Below, in pieces: positions 26,445 to 33,769 of a stretch of 64,000 nucleotides of DNA. Both the position numbers and the translations under genes were made by a program. The notes under the pieces are model-generated. The model was not told the origin of the DNA and did no database searches. It was given only the letters and a program-made list of their open reading frames with translations. Source of the stretch: Shewanella sp. MR-4 (lineage in GTDB: Bacteria > Pseudomonadota > Gammaproteobacteria > Enterobacterales > Shewanellaceae); the NCBI RefSeq assembly GCF_000014685.1, contig NC_008321.1, positions 3,841,001 through 3,905,000 on the forward strand, given 5' to 3'. How positions within the stretch are numbered: position 1 is the stretch's first letter; every line of letters begins with the position of its first letter.

Positions 26445-27752
26445 ATGAAATTTAAGATCCGTTCTCTATGCGCAGCATTAACTCTCGCGGCTTCCGCTCA
26501 AGCGGTTCAAGCAGATGATTTACTGCAAATATATCAACAAGCACTGACGAGCGACCCGCTAGTATTACAAGCACAAGCTCAACGTAATGCCTTGTTTGAA
26601 AAGATCGAACAAAACCGTGCACCACTGTTACCGACAATCAGCGCTAACGTGGGTTATGACAAAGCATGGAATGATCCTAAGAGCGATACCAGTGGATTAA
26701 CCGGTAGCCTAAAGCTGAACCAAGTGATCTATGATCACAGCGCTTGGGTTGGTTTAAGTCTGGCCGAAAAAGCCGCTTCTCAAGCCGATTCAAACTACGC
26801 TTCTGCCCTGCAAAATTTAATCACTCGTGTGACTAAAGCCTACTTTGATGTGTTAACGGCGAAAGATAACTACGAGTTCCAAGGCGCAGAGAAACGTGCG
26901 ATTGAACGTCAACTCGAGCAGACTAAACAACGTTTTGCCGTAGGTTTAACTGCGATTACCGACGTACATGAAGCGCAAGCTCAGTATGACTTAGCCTCGG
27001 CTACTGAAATTTTGGCTGAAAACACGTTAGCCAACAGCTACGAAGCCCTGCGTGAAATCACAGGTATCGATCACAAGACCATTAACGTGCTCGACACCAA
27101 CCGTTTCTCCGCGGTAACACCAGCACCGACCTCATCGAGTGAGTGGCTAAAGATTGCTGAAACCAACAGCGTCGATCTGATGACTCAACGCATCGGTAAA
27201 GATATCGCCCAAGAGACCATCAGCCTATACAAAGCGGGCCACATGCCATCTCTTAGCTTAAACGCTGGCTATAACAAAGGGTTAGAGCAAAAAACTGGCG
27301 ACGTGAATGAGCCTGATTTTGACAATGTGAACGTTGGTGTGAACTTAAGCATTCCTATTTTTGAAGGCTTTAAAGTCACCTCACAGGTCAAAGAAGCGCA
27401 ATTCCAATACGTGGAAGCGAGCGAGAAGTTAGAGCAAACCTACCGCAGTGTGGTGAAAAACGTTCGTAACAACTACAACAACGTAGGCGCTTCTATTAGC
27501 TCAATCCGTGCTTATGAGCAGTCAGTGATTTCATCTGAAAGTGCGTTAAAGGCAACACAAGCGGGCTTTGAAGTCGGTACTCGTACTATTGTTGACGTAC
27601 TGAACCGTACCCGTGACCTGTACGACTCAAAACGTAAATTGTCGGATGCACGCTATAGCTACATCAACTCAATTATTGCGTTGAAACAAGCTGCTGGCAC
27701 CTTAAATGAAGACGATGTTATCTCTATCAACAACGGTCTAAAAGCCGAATAA
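26445..27752 (+). CDS. tolC: Outer-membrane channel TolC
   Basis: This is a 435-residue protein with a signal peptide ending QAVQA before DDLLQIYQQAL. The mature protein has the duplicated OEP architecture: ALTSDPLVLQAQAQRN...LLPTISANVGY in the first repeat and SLYKAGHMPSLSLNAGYNKG...GTRTIVDVLN in the second. It trimerises into the channel-tunnel used by RND, MFS and ABC exporters and type I secretion. AAGGA precedes the ATG. A terminator follows. Position opposite nudF is conserved in enterics. Confidence 0.97.
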   Translation: MKFKIRSLCAALTLAASAQAVQADDLLQIYQQALTSDPLVLQAQAQRNALFEKIEQNRAPLLPTISANVGYDKAWNDPKSDTSGLTGSLKLNQVIYDHSAWVGLSLAEKAASQADSNYASALQNLITRVTKAYFDVLTAKDNYEFQGAEKRAIERQLEQTKQRFAVGLTAITDVHEAQAQYDLASATEILAENTLANSYEALREITGIDHKTINVLDTNRFSAVTPAPTSSSEWLKIAETNSVDLMTQRIGKDIAQETISLYKAGHMPSLSLNAGYNKGLEQKTGDVNEPDFDNVNVGVNLSIPIFEGFKVTSQVKEAQFQYVEASEKLEQTYRSVVKNVRNNYNNVGASISSIRAYEQSVISSESALKATQAGFEVGTRTIVDVLNRTRDLYDSKRKLSDARYSYINSIIALKQAAGTLNEDDVISINNGLKAE

Positions 27753-27770
27753 GATAGCGATACATCCCAT

Positions 27771-27799
27771 AAAAAAACCGCCTAAATGGCGGTTTTTTT
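27771..27799. terminator. Bidirectional terminator
   Basis: AAAAAAACCGCC, loop TAAAT and GGCGGTTTTTTT. It separates tolC from the convergent gene. Confidence 0.93.
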
Positions 27800-27824
27800 A
27801 TGGCTGATTCATTAGCGTTAACGC

Positions 27825-28562
27825 TTAGAAATCAATTTCTACACCCGCGAAATAACCGTCAAACTTAGTATCGGCGCTGATGCCAGAGAAATTATTCACA
27901 TCAAAGGCAAACTCACGGTAACCAACGCGCACACGGGTATCCACAGCCACACCGTCAAACTCCCAGCCTAAGCCGATGGCATAGTCATGTACGTTAGACT
28001 CGTTTACCCCAAGCATTAAATCCGCAAAACCGAATAAACCTAGGCCAGGCATGCTCACGTGTGTGCTGGCATAACCCATCACAATGCCGCTATCGACATC
28101 TTTCTCTTCAGGATGGCCAGCGTCTTGAACGCGCAGAGAGCCGTTCATCAGCTTGTAGGCGGCACCGAGATCCAAAGACAGAATGTCGTTATCCAGCAAC
28201 TCGTAATACAGCACAAAATCGGTATTGCTCAGATCGGTATAGCTGGTCACATTGCCAGTAAAATCATGACCATTGAAGGTAAAGTCTGCATTCGTCAGAC
28301 TCCCCTTCTGATCTAAGCTATTTTCACGAATTTTAAGATTGGGGATAAATGGCAGCGGATGCTCAACCGCAACCCAATAGCTGCCTTGTGCCGATGAGCT
28401 GTAGTCAAAACCTTGTTGTGGTTGACCTTTGTCGGCAAAAGTACCGCTGGTATCGGCGCGCCAGTAATCACCACCAATTTTGAATCCAACCACAGTAGCC
28501 GCTTGGGCAGAAGTGGCCATTAAGCATCCTAATACCGCACTGGCGAGGAGTGTTTTTTTCAT
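27825..28562 (-). CDS. Outer-membrane beta-barrel protein (TIGR04219 type)
   Basis: This is a 245-residue protein. A signal peptide ends ATSAQA before ATVVGFKIGGDYW. Alternating amphipathic strands follow (YWVAVEHPLPFIPNLKI, TDFVLYYELLDNDILSLDLGAAYKLMNG), and the chain ends with FAGVEIDF, a BAM-type terminal Phe. The character fits TIGR04219, a Vibrio/Shewanella family of small barrels without known function. It is 2 nt from the DUF2333 gene upstream, so co-transcribed. Confidence 0.85.
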   Translation of the reverse strand: MKKTLLASAVLGCLMATSAQAATVVGFKIGGDYWRADTSGTFADKGQPQQGFDYSSSAQGSYWVAVEHPLPFIPNLKIRENSLDQKGSLTNADFTFNGHDFTGNVTSYTDLSNTDFVLYYELLDNDILSLDLGAAYKLMNGSLRVQDAGHPEEKDVDSGIVMGYASTHVSMPGLGLFGFADLMLGVNESNVHDYAIGLGWEFDGVAVDTRVRVGYREFAFDVNNFSGISADTKFDGYFAGVEIDF

Positions 28563-28564
28563 AA

Positions 28565-29533
28565 TTAACCTTGAGATAGCAAGTTCGTTAAATCAATCAC
28601 CGCGGCATTCGCACGGGACACATAGTTAGCCATAACCAATGAATGATTAGCGACTAGACCGAAACCACTGCCATTAAGTACCACAGGGCTCCAAACCGTC
28701 TGTTGAGTTGCCTCCAGCTCACGAATGATCTGTTTCAGGCTGACCTCAGCATTTTTCTTTTTCAATACGTCAGCAAAGTCGACTTCGACTGCACGCATAA
28801 AATTCAGCAGTGCCCACGAGGCACCACGGCTCTCATAGAACACATCATCAATTTTCCACCAGCTGGTTTTCACCTGATGGCTGGCTAAATTCGGGGTCGA
28901 TTGGCGCGCAGCATTGTCGCCGGCTAAATCGGTATTTAATCGCTCCTGCCCGACACTCGCCGATAAACGTTGAGACATACTGCCTAAGCGTTTTTGAACT
29001 TCTTTGAGCCACTCATTGAGGTTGTCGGCACGGGCGTAAAACTGAGCATCCTGATTGTTTGGATCCATCATACGCGCGCGATATAGCTTGAGCAGCTTAA
29101 CGCCATCGCGGTATTCGCTCTCGGCGCTAGGCACTAACCAACTGGTATGGTCGATGTTTAGCTTAGCCTGCGCTTCACTTAGATCCTTATCCGCAGCGGA
29201 TTGGGACTGGGAGCGGCTAAATTCTTTACGCATAATCAGTGCTAAATCACGAACTTGCTCTAAAGCGCCGTACTCAAACGCGGGCATGTTATCCATAAAA
29301 ATTGAAGGCGGCATCACATCGTTTGATAACCAACCACCCTGCTTATCCAGCAATGTTTCAACGGTCAGGATCAACGACGTGGTGGTGGCATAACCCACGA
29401 CATTCTTCTCTGTGGCCGTCAGCTGTTGTGGAGTCAGGGTATCAGGTTCGATACTCCACCACACACTAACTAGATAACCAATTAAAACAACAAATAAACC
29501 AACTCCGGTGACCTTCTTCCATGTTATTTGCAT
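28565..29533 (-). CDS. DUF2333 membrane-anchored protein
   Basis: This is a 322-residue protein. ATG 29533 has AAGGAG 8 nt upstream; the preceding TTG is unlikely. One N-terminal membrane helix (about 8-27) is followed by a large periplasmic helical region with GYATTTSLILTVETLLDKQGGWLSND, LIMRKEFSRSQSQSAADKDL and RASWALLNFMRAVEVDF-type segments. It matches DUF2333, widespread in gammaproteobacteria and uncharacterised. It sits between the copper chaperone-like gene and the small barrel in a tight three-gene operon. Confidence 0.88.
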   Translation of the reverse strand: MQITWKKVTGVGLFVVLIGYLVSVWWSIEPDTLTPQQLTATEKNVVGYATTTSLILTVETLLDKQGGWLSNDVMPPSIFMDNMPAFEYGALEQVRDLALIMRKEFSRSQSQSAADKDLSEAQAKLNIDHTSWLVPSAESEYRDGVKLLKLYRARMMDPNNQDAQFYARADNLNEWLKEVQKRLGSMSQRLSASVGQERLNTDLAGDNAARQSTPNLASHQVKTSWWKIDDVFYESRGASWALLNFMRAVEVDFADVLKKKNAEVSLKQIIRELEATQQTVWSPVVLNGSGFGLVANHSLVMANYVSRANAAVIDLTNLLSQG

Positions 29534-29544
29534 CAAGTGACTCC

Positions 29545-30027
29545 TTAATGATGGTGATGATGCTCATGTTCAGCAGCATTCTCGGCCTGCTTAGCAACAG
29601 GTAATGTAATCGTTAGATTCTCGCCATCGTCAAACGCTAACTGCAGTTTAACTTGCTGATCTAGGGCTAATGGGGCTTTGAGTCCGATGAGCATCACATG
29701 CTCTCCAGACGGCGAGAGGGTTAATTTTCCGTGGGAGGGAATATCGAAACCTTCAACATGGCGCATCTTTACCATGCCTTGTTCTTCGATGATGGTATGT
29801 AATTGTGCTTCCTTCGCGACCTCAGTCGTCACTCCGGTGAGGCGAACCGTTTTATCGCTATGGTTCTCCAGCGTAAAGTAAGCGGCGGTATTTGGTACTG
29901 TATCAGGCATTGCACGGACATGACCTTCGGTCATCACTACGTTCGCGAAAACAGAAAATGAAGCACAGGATAATGCGACAAAATTAAACATCTGTTTGAA
30001 TATCGGTTTCAATGTCTTAAACTCCAT
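29545..30027 (-). CDS. PCu(A)C-type periplasmic copper chaperone with His-rich tail
   Basis: I start at ATG 30027 (MEFKTLKPIFK...), giving 160 residues with a signal peptide ending SFSVFA. The ATG 36 nt further out would overlap the divergent gene. The cupredoxin-like domain has the copper ligands in the family spacing: LHTI, EQGMVKM and EHVM. The protein ends HEHHHHH, a natural His tail likely to bind extra Cu(II). The family delivers copper to the CuA site of cytochrome oxidase. Linkage to DUF2333 suggests an envelope metal operon (inference). Confidence 0.9.
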   Translation of the reverse strand: MEFKTLKPIFKQMFNFVALSCASFSVFANVVMTEGHVRAMPDTVPNTAAYFTLENHSDKTVRLTGVTTEVAKEAQLHTIIEEQGMVKMRHVEGFDIPSHGKLTLSPSGEHVMLIGLKAPLALDQQVKLQLAFDDGENLTITLPVAKQAENAAEHEHHHHH

Positions 30028-30061
30028 GTCTACCCAATGTCGTCGTAAAGGAAAACAACCC

Positions 30062-30799
30062 ATGAGTCATATACAGGTTCGGGATGATCAGGGCGTTCGT
30101 ATTATCAGCTTTAATCGCCCAGATAAACGCAATGCACTTGATCTTAATATGTATAAACAACTGACAGAATACCTGATCGAAGGTGAAGCAGACAACGACA
30201 TTCGTGCCTTTATGCTCCATGGCGAAGATAATTGTTTCACCTCGGGCAATGATGTTGCTGACTTTTTGAAAAATAGTGACTTAGGTCCAAATCATCCCGC
30301 GGTGCGCTTCCTATTTTGCCTGTTGGAACTCAAAAAACCGCTGGTTGCCGCCGTCTCTGGTGCCGCCGTTGGCATAGGCACAACGGTACTGCTTCACTGT
30401 GATTTGGTCTATGCCGACAACACGGCTAAATTTCAACTGCCCTTCGTGAATTTGGCCCTAGTGCCCGAGGCTGGCGCAAGCTTACTCTTACCCGAATTGG
30501 TGGGTTATCAAAAGGCGGCGGAGCTCTTGCTGCTCGGCGAAAGTTTTGATGCAAATACTGCACATAGACTGAATATCATTAACGATGTAATAGCCCAAGA
30601 AGAGTTACTCGGTTACGCCCTGAGTCAGGCCAAGAAACTGGCGAATCAGCCACCGCAAGCACTGCAAATCACCCGTCAGTTGATGCGACCACATAAAAAC
30701 CGCGTGCAACACCAGATGCATCAAGAATTAGAACAATTTAGTGAAAGACTTAAAAGCGATGAAGCAAAAGCCAAATTTCAGGCTTTTCTTAAAAAGTGA
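30062..30799 (+). CDS. Enoyl-CoA hydratase/isomerase family protein
   Basis: This is a 245-residue crotonase-fold protein. AAAGGAAAA precedes ATG 30062; an in-frame ATG 66 nt upstream would overlap the copper chaperone gene. Family motifs are FNRPDKRNALD, the oxyanion region CFTSGNDVADF and AAVSGAAVGIGTTVLLHCDLVYA. The residue after LALVPEAGAS is compatible with an active hydratase, with Glu in PEAG. The substrate is unknown. It has no fatty-acid oxidation partner beside it. Confidence 0.88.
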   Translation: MSHIQVRDDQGVRIISFNRPDKRNALDLNMYKQLTEYLIEGEADNDIRAFMLHGEDNCFTSGNDVADFLKNSDLGPNHPAVRFLFCLLELKKPLVAAVSGAAVGIGTTVLLHCDLVYADNTAKFQLPFVNLALVPEAGASLLLPELVGYQKAAELLLLGESFDANTAHRLNIINDVIAQEELLGYALSQAKKLANQPPQALQITRQLMRPHKNRVQHQMHQELEQFSERLKSDEAKAKFQAFLKK

Positions 30800-30936
30800 T
30801 GCTCACTTAAACAGTGTTCACTATTGGCATGAGGGTCGATGCGCCCTCTTGTTGATAGCATCCCGCTAAAGGCTGCGTCCATAAATTTGCATCGGCAATT
30901 CCATTCACATCCCCAAATTGGGGAGTAAAACGTAGG

Positions 30937-31137
30937 TTAAATCGGTCTTTTCCATTGGTCCACAAGTAAAGCCAACACAAAGTAAACCAGCAGACTCACA
31001 CCCGGCATAAACAGAATCGCACCGGCCCACACGACACGAGTCCAAAAACAGGACCAACCAAACTGCCACGCCATACCGGAGGCAACACCACAAACTAAAC
31101 GTTCTGAATTGTCCATTCGCATTTGCGCTCGTTTCAT
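30937..31137 (-). CDS. PspC-domain membrane protein
   Basis: This is a 66-residue protein. GGAG lies 6 nt before ATG 31137; an earlier TTG is not needed. The PspC core is clear: SERLVCGVASGMAWQFGW, then WTRVVWAGAILFMPGVSLLVY and a second hydrophobic stretch ending DQWKR. PspC proteins sense inner-membrane stress with PspA/B, but no pspA is here, so this is a stand-alone member. It follows two other very small envelope genes. Confidence 0.88.
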   Translation of the reverse strand: MKRAQMRMDNSERLVCGVASGMAWQFGWSCFWTRVVWAGAILFMPGVSLLVYFVLALLVDQWKRPI

Positions 31138-31161
31138 TTTGAACTCCAATCGATGAATAAC

Positions 31162-31272
31162 TTATTTATCGCTGACACTGTGCCACTGAAACCAGCAGAT
31201 AATTCCTGAAAACAACGCGAGGCTAATCACTGGTAGCAGTAGCAGAGTCATAAGAGGTGCTATAAACCACAT
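31162..31272 (-). CDS. 36-residue single-pass membrane protein
   Basis: The AGGAG site 6 nt before ATG 31272 supports translation of this short frame. The product begins MWFIAPLMTLLLLPV, is one long hydrophobic helix (about 3-28) and ends QWHSVSDK. It lies 9 nt after a secreted-protein gene and 24 nt before the PspC gene. A small partner such as PspB is conceivable, but there is no clear similarity. I do not recognise it. Confidence 0.65.
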   Translation of the reverse strand: MWFIAPLMTLLLLPVISLALFSGIICWFQWHSVSDK

Positions 31273-31282
31273 AGGCAGCTCC

Positions 31283-31576
31283 TTACTTGTTTGCGCTGTA
31301 TTCGCCTGAGGTGACAGACTCACCTTGGTTATCCGCGCTCAGTGTTAGCTGGCTATTGAAGTCGTAGATACTTTCAGCTAATTGTGTTTGCAGTGATAAC
31401 ACCAGTTCACGCTTAGTGTTAACCAACAACTCCTGCGCTTGAGTGCTCAGCGTTTGCTCGATGGCCCCCACTACATCAGATACAGGTGCCGCTTCGGCGT
31501 GTACAGAAACACTCGCCATCAATGCACCAAATAACACACTCGCTTGAACTGATTTTTTAACGTTTGAAGTAAACAT
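31283..31576 (-). CDS. Small secreted protein, function unknown
   Basis: This is a 97-residue protein with a signal peptide (about 1-28, ending SVSVHA) and a ~70-residue mature part predicted helical: VVGAIEQTLSTQAQELLVNT then LSLQTQLAESIYDFNSQL. No cysteines, and no family I know. It is first in a probable three-gene operon with the 36-residue membrane protein and the PspC protein, suggesting a periplasmic component of an envelope-stress module (inference). Confidence 0.75.
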   Translation of the reverse strand: MFTSNVKKSVQASVLFGALMASVSVHAEAAPVSDVVGAIEQTLSTQAQELLVNTKRELVLSLQTQLAESIYDFNSQLTLSADNQGESVTSGEYSANK

Positions 31577-31784
31577 GATGTCGTCCCTTTCCGATTGATT
31601 AACTTGACATAGGGACTATTACAAAGGGCGTGCCAACTTATCAAATTACGCTTAACGCACTAATTTAATTAGATTTAAAAATTTATTTTAAGCTAGAACG
31701 AGATAAGCGGGATATTTAGGAAAGGTAAAGTGGTGAAAAATGCTACAAGCAATAGTCAATCTCACCACTTTTTAAATCGAATAA

Positions 31785-32792
31785 TTATTGAGCAATTATT
31801 TCGCTCTGAATACTTTGGTAAGCCTGTTTGACCACCTCAATACCTGCACCATTTTTATGGGCGTTTTCGCTCAAATAACGACGCCACGCACGGGCACCCG
31901 GTAAGCCTTGGAATAAGCCGATCATATGGCGAGTGATATGATTTAAGCGCCCGCCCGCCTGCAAGTGAGCCTCAATATAGGGCAACATAGCTTCAATCAC
32001 GGCTTCACGGCTAATCACCGCCTTCTCGCAGCCGCAGAGCAGTTGGTCAACCTGCGCTAAAATATAAGGATTTTGGTAAGCCTCACGTCCTACCATCACC
32101 CCATCTAAGTACTGCAAGTGGGTTTTAGCCTGTTCAAGGCTAGTGATGCCACCGTTAATGCTGATATTGAGCATCGGGTAATCACGCTTAAGCTGATACA
32201 CTCGGTCGTAGTCTAAGGGCGGGATCTCGCGATTTTCCTTCGGGCTTAAGCCCTGCAGCCACGCCTTACGCGCATGGATAATAAACTCACCACAGCCTTT
32301 AGCCATGACAGTATCAATAAAGTAAGTCAGAAACTCATAGCTATCCTGCTCGTCAATCCCTATACGTGTTTTTACCGTCACTGGAATATCCACCACTTGC
32401 TTCATGGCATCGACACACTCAGCCACCAGCTCAGGCTCGGCCATCAAACAGGCACCAAAGCGACCGTTTTGCACGCGATCGGAAGGACAGCCCACATTGA
32501 GGTTCACTTCATCATAACCGCGCTCGGCGGCAAGTTTGGCGCAGCGAGCAAGTTCAGCAGGATTCGAGCCCCCCAATTGCAATGCAAGGGGATGTTCTTC
32601 TTGGTTATAGGCAAGATAATCACCACGGCCATGTAAAATCGCCCCCGTCGTCACCATCTCGGTATACAGCAAGGCATTGGCCGACATTAAGCGAGCAAAA
32701 TAACGGTAATGACGGTCTGTTAGATCCAACATAGGCGCAATGGAAAAGGTGCGGTCGAGCTGTAGACCATCATTAAGATTATTTTTCAACAC
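31785..32792 (-). CDS. dusA: tRNA-dihydrouridine(20/20a) synthase
   Basis: This is a 335-residue FMN enzyme that reduces U20/U20a in tRNA. The start is a GTG at 32792. Visible are SIAPMLDLTDRHYRYFAR, the catalytic Cys in NLNVGCPSDRVQNGRFGACLM, PVTVKTRIGID and the FMN-phosphate region SINGGI...VMVGREAYQNP. The C-terminal helical domain has ITRHMIGLFQGLPGARAWRRYL, the DusA signature. It is monocistronic. Confidence 0.95.
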   Translation of the reverse strand: MLKNNLNDGLQLDRTFSIAPMLDLTDRHYRYFARLMSANALLYTEMVTTGAILHGRGDYLAYNQEEHPLALQLGGSNPAELARCAKLAAERGYDEVNLNVGCPSDRVQNGRFGACLMAEPELVAECVDAMKQVVDIPVTVKTRIGIDEQDSYEFLTYFIDTVMAKGCGEFIIHARKAWLQGLSPKENREIPPLDYDRVYQLKRDYPMLNISINGGITSLEQAKTHLQYLDGVMVGREAYQNPYILAQVDQLLCGCEKAVISREAVIEAMLPYIEAHLQAGGRLNHITRHMIGLFQGLPGARAWRRYLSENAHKNGAGIEVVKQAYQSIQSEIIAQ

Positions 32793-32902
32793 GTGACTAT
32801 CGACTCAAGTAATTAAAATTTGCCAGTAAGTTCAAGCTTAGAGGGATAAAGCGCCTTAATTTAAGCCGCAGAAGAGCCATGCAGCGCCAGCGTAAAAATA
32901 CA

Positions 32903-32934
32903 AAAACAGTAAACGAGTTAACGTTTACTGTTTT
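32903..32934 (-). terminator. Rho-independent terminator for piuC
   Basis: A 13-bp stem AAAACAGTAAACG and its complement surround a 6-nt loop. The minus-strand continuation is T-rich. It lies downstream of the iron-locus genes. Confidence 0.8.
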
Positions 32935-33019
32935 GTTGCCCCTCAGAGCTGGCGGGATTATACCTTAAACCGCCCGCTTTGGGGAGATGAAGCAGGTAGA
33001 GAAGCCTAGCTTAGGATCA

Positions 33020-33694
33020 CTACAACTCGCTCCAACGTCTGAGCAAGTTATGGTAAACACCCGTCAGATTAAACAACTCTTGTTCTGATGCGGCCTGCGC
33101 CGTCAGCGCTTGAATCGATTGATCGAGTTGAAATAGCAAGCGGCGCTGCCCCTCATCGCGCACCATACTCTGCAGCCACATAAAAGCAGCGGTACGTTCA
33201 CCCGAGGTGACAGGAGTGACTTGATGCAAGCTCGTCGAAGGGTATAGCACCAATGAACCCGCCGCGAGCTTTATGCTTTGCTGGCCATAGGTATCTTGGA
33301 TCACCAGCTCACCGCCTTGATAAGTGTCTGGTTCACTTAAAAATAAGGTGGCCGAGAGATCGGTGCGTACCATGCCTTCGCTCGTCGAGCGAATCGCGTT
33401 ATCGATATGATAGCCAAAGGTTTCGCCACCTTGATAACGATTAAACAAAGGAGGATAAAACTGTAATGGCAGCGCCGCCGACACAAATAAAGGGTGGGCC
33501 AACAAGCGCGCCATGATCAGCTCGCCGATTTGGAGTGCGACAGGGTCATCTTTGTCTAACTGTTGGTTACGTTTGCGGGTACTCGCCATCACGCCCGAGG
33601 TCTGATTGCCATCAATCCAAGTGCGGGCATCGAGCTCTTCCCTTAGCTGATTGACTTCTTCTTTAGAAAAAACATTCGGAATTTCAATAAGCAT
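33020..33694 (-). CDS. piuC: PKHD-type Fe(II)/2-oxoglutarate dioxygenase
   Basis: This is a 224-residue dioxygenase. The iron triad is visible: H and D in FGYHIDNAI and the distal H in STSLHQVTPV, with R in SGERTAAF for 2-oxoglutarate. PiuC homologues are Fur-repressed and lie beside TonB receptors, as here (75 nt downstream of the receptor). It may modify a siderophore or the receptor system; the substrate is unknown. The length is standard (about 225). Confidence 0.93.
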   Translation of the reverse strand: MLIEIPNVFSKEEVNQLREELDARTWIDGNQTSGVMASTRKRNQQLDKDDPVALQIGELIMARLLAHPLFVSAALPLQFYPPLFNRYQGGETFGYHIDNAIRSTSEGMVRTDLSATLFLSEPDTYQGGELVIQDTYGQQSIKLAAGSLVLYPSTSLHQVTPVTSGERTAAFMWLQSMVRDEGQRRLLFQLDQSIQALTAQAASEQELFNLTGVYHNLLRRWSEL

Positions 33695-33769
33695 TTCAAA
33701 ATCCTATTGGAATAGCATAAACATCAAAGGCAGCCCTAGGGCTGCCATTCAGAACTCGATTAATACGGC

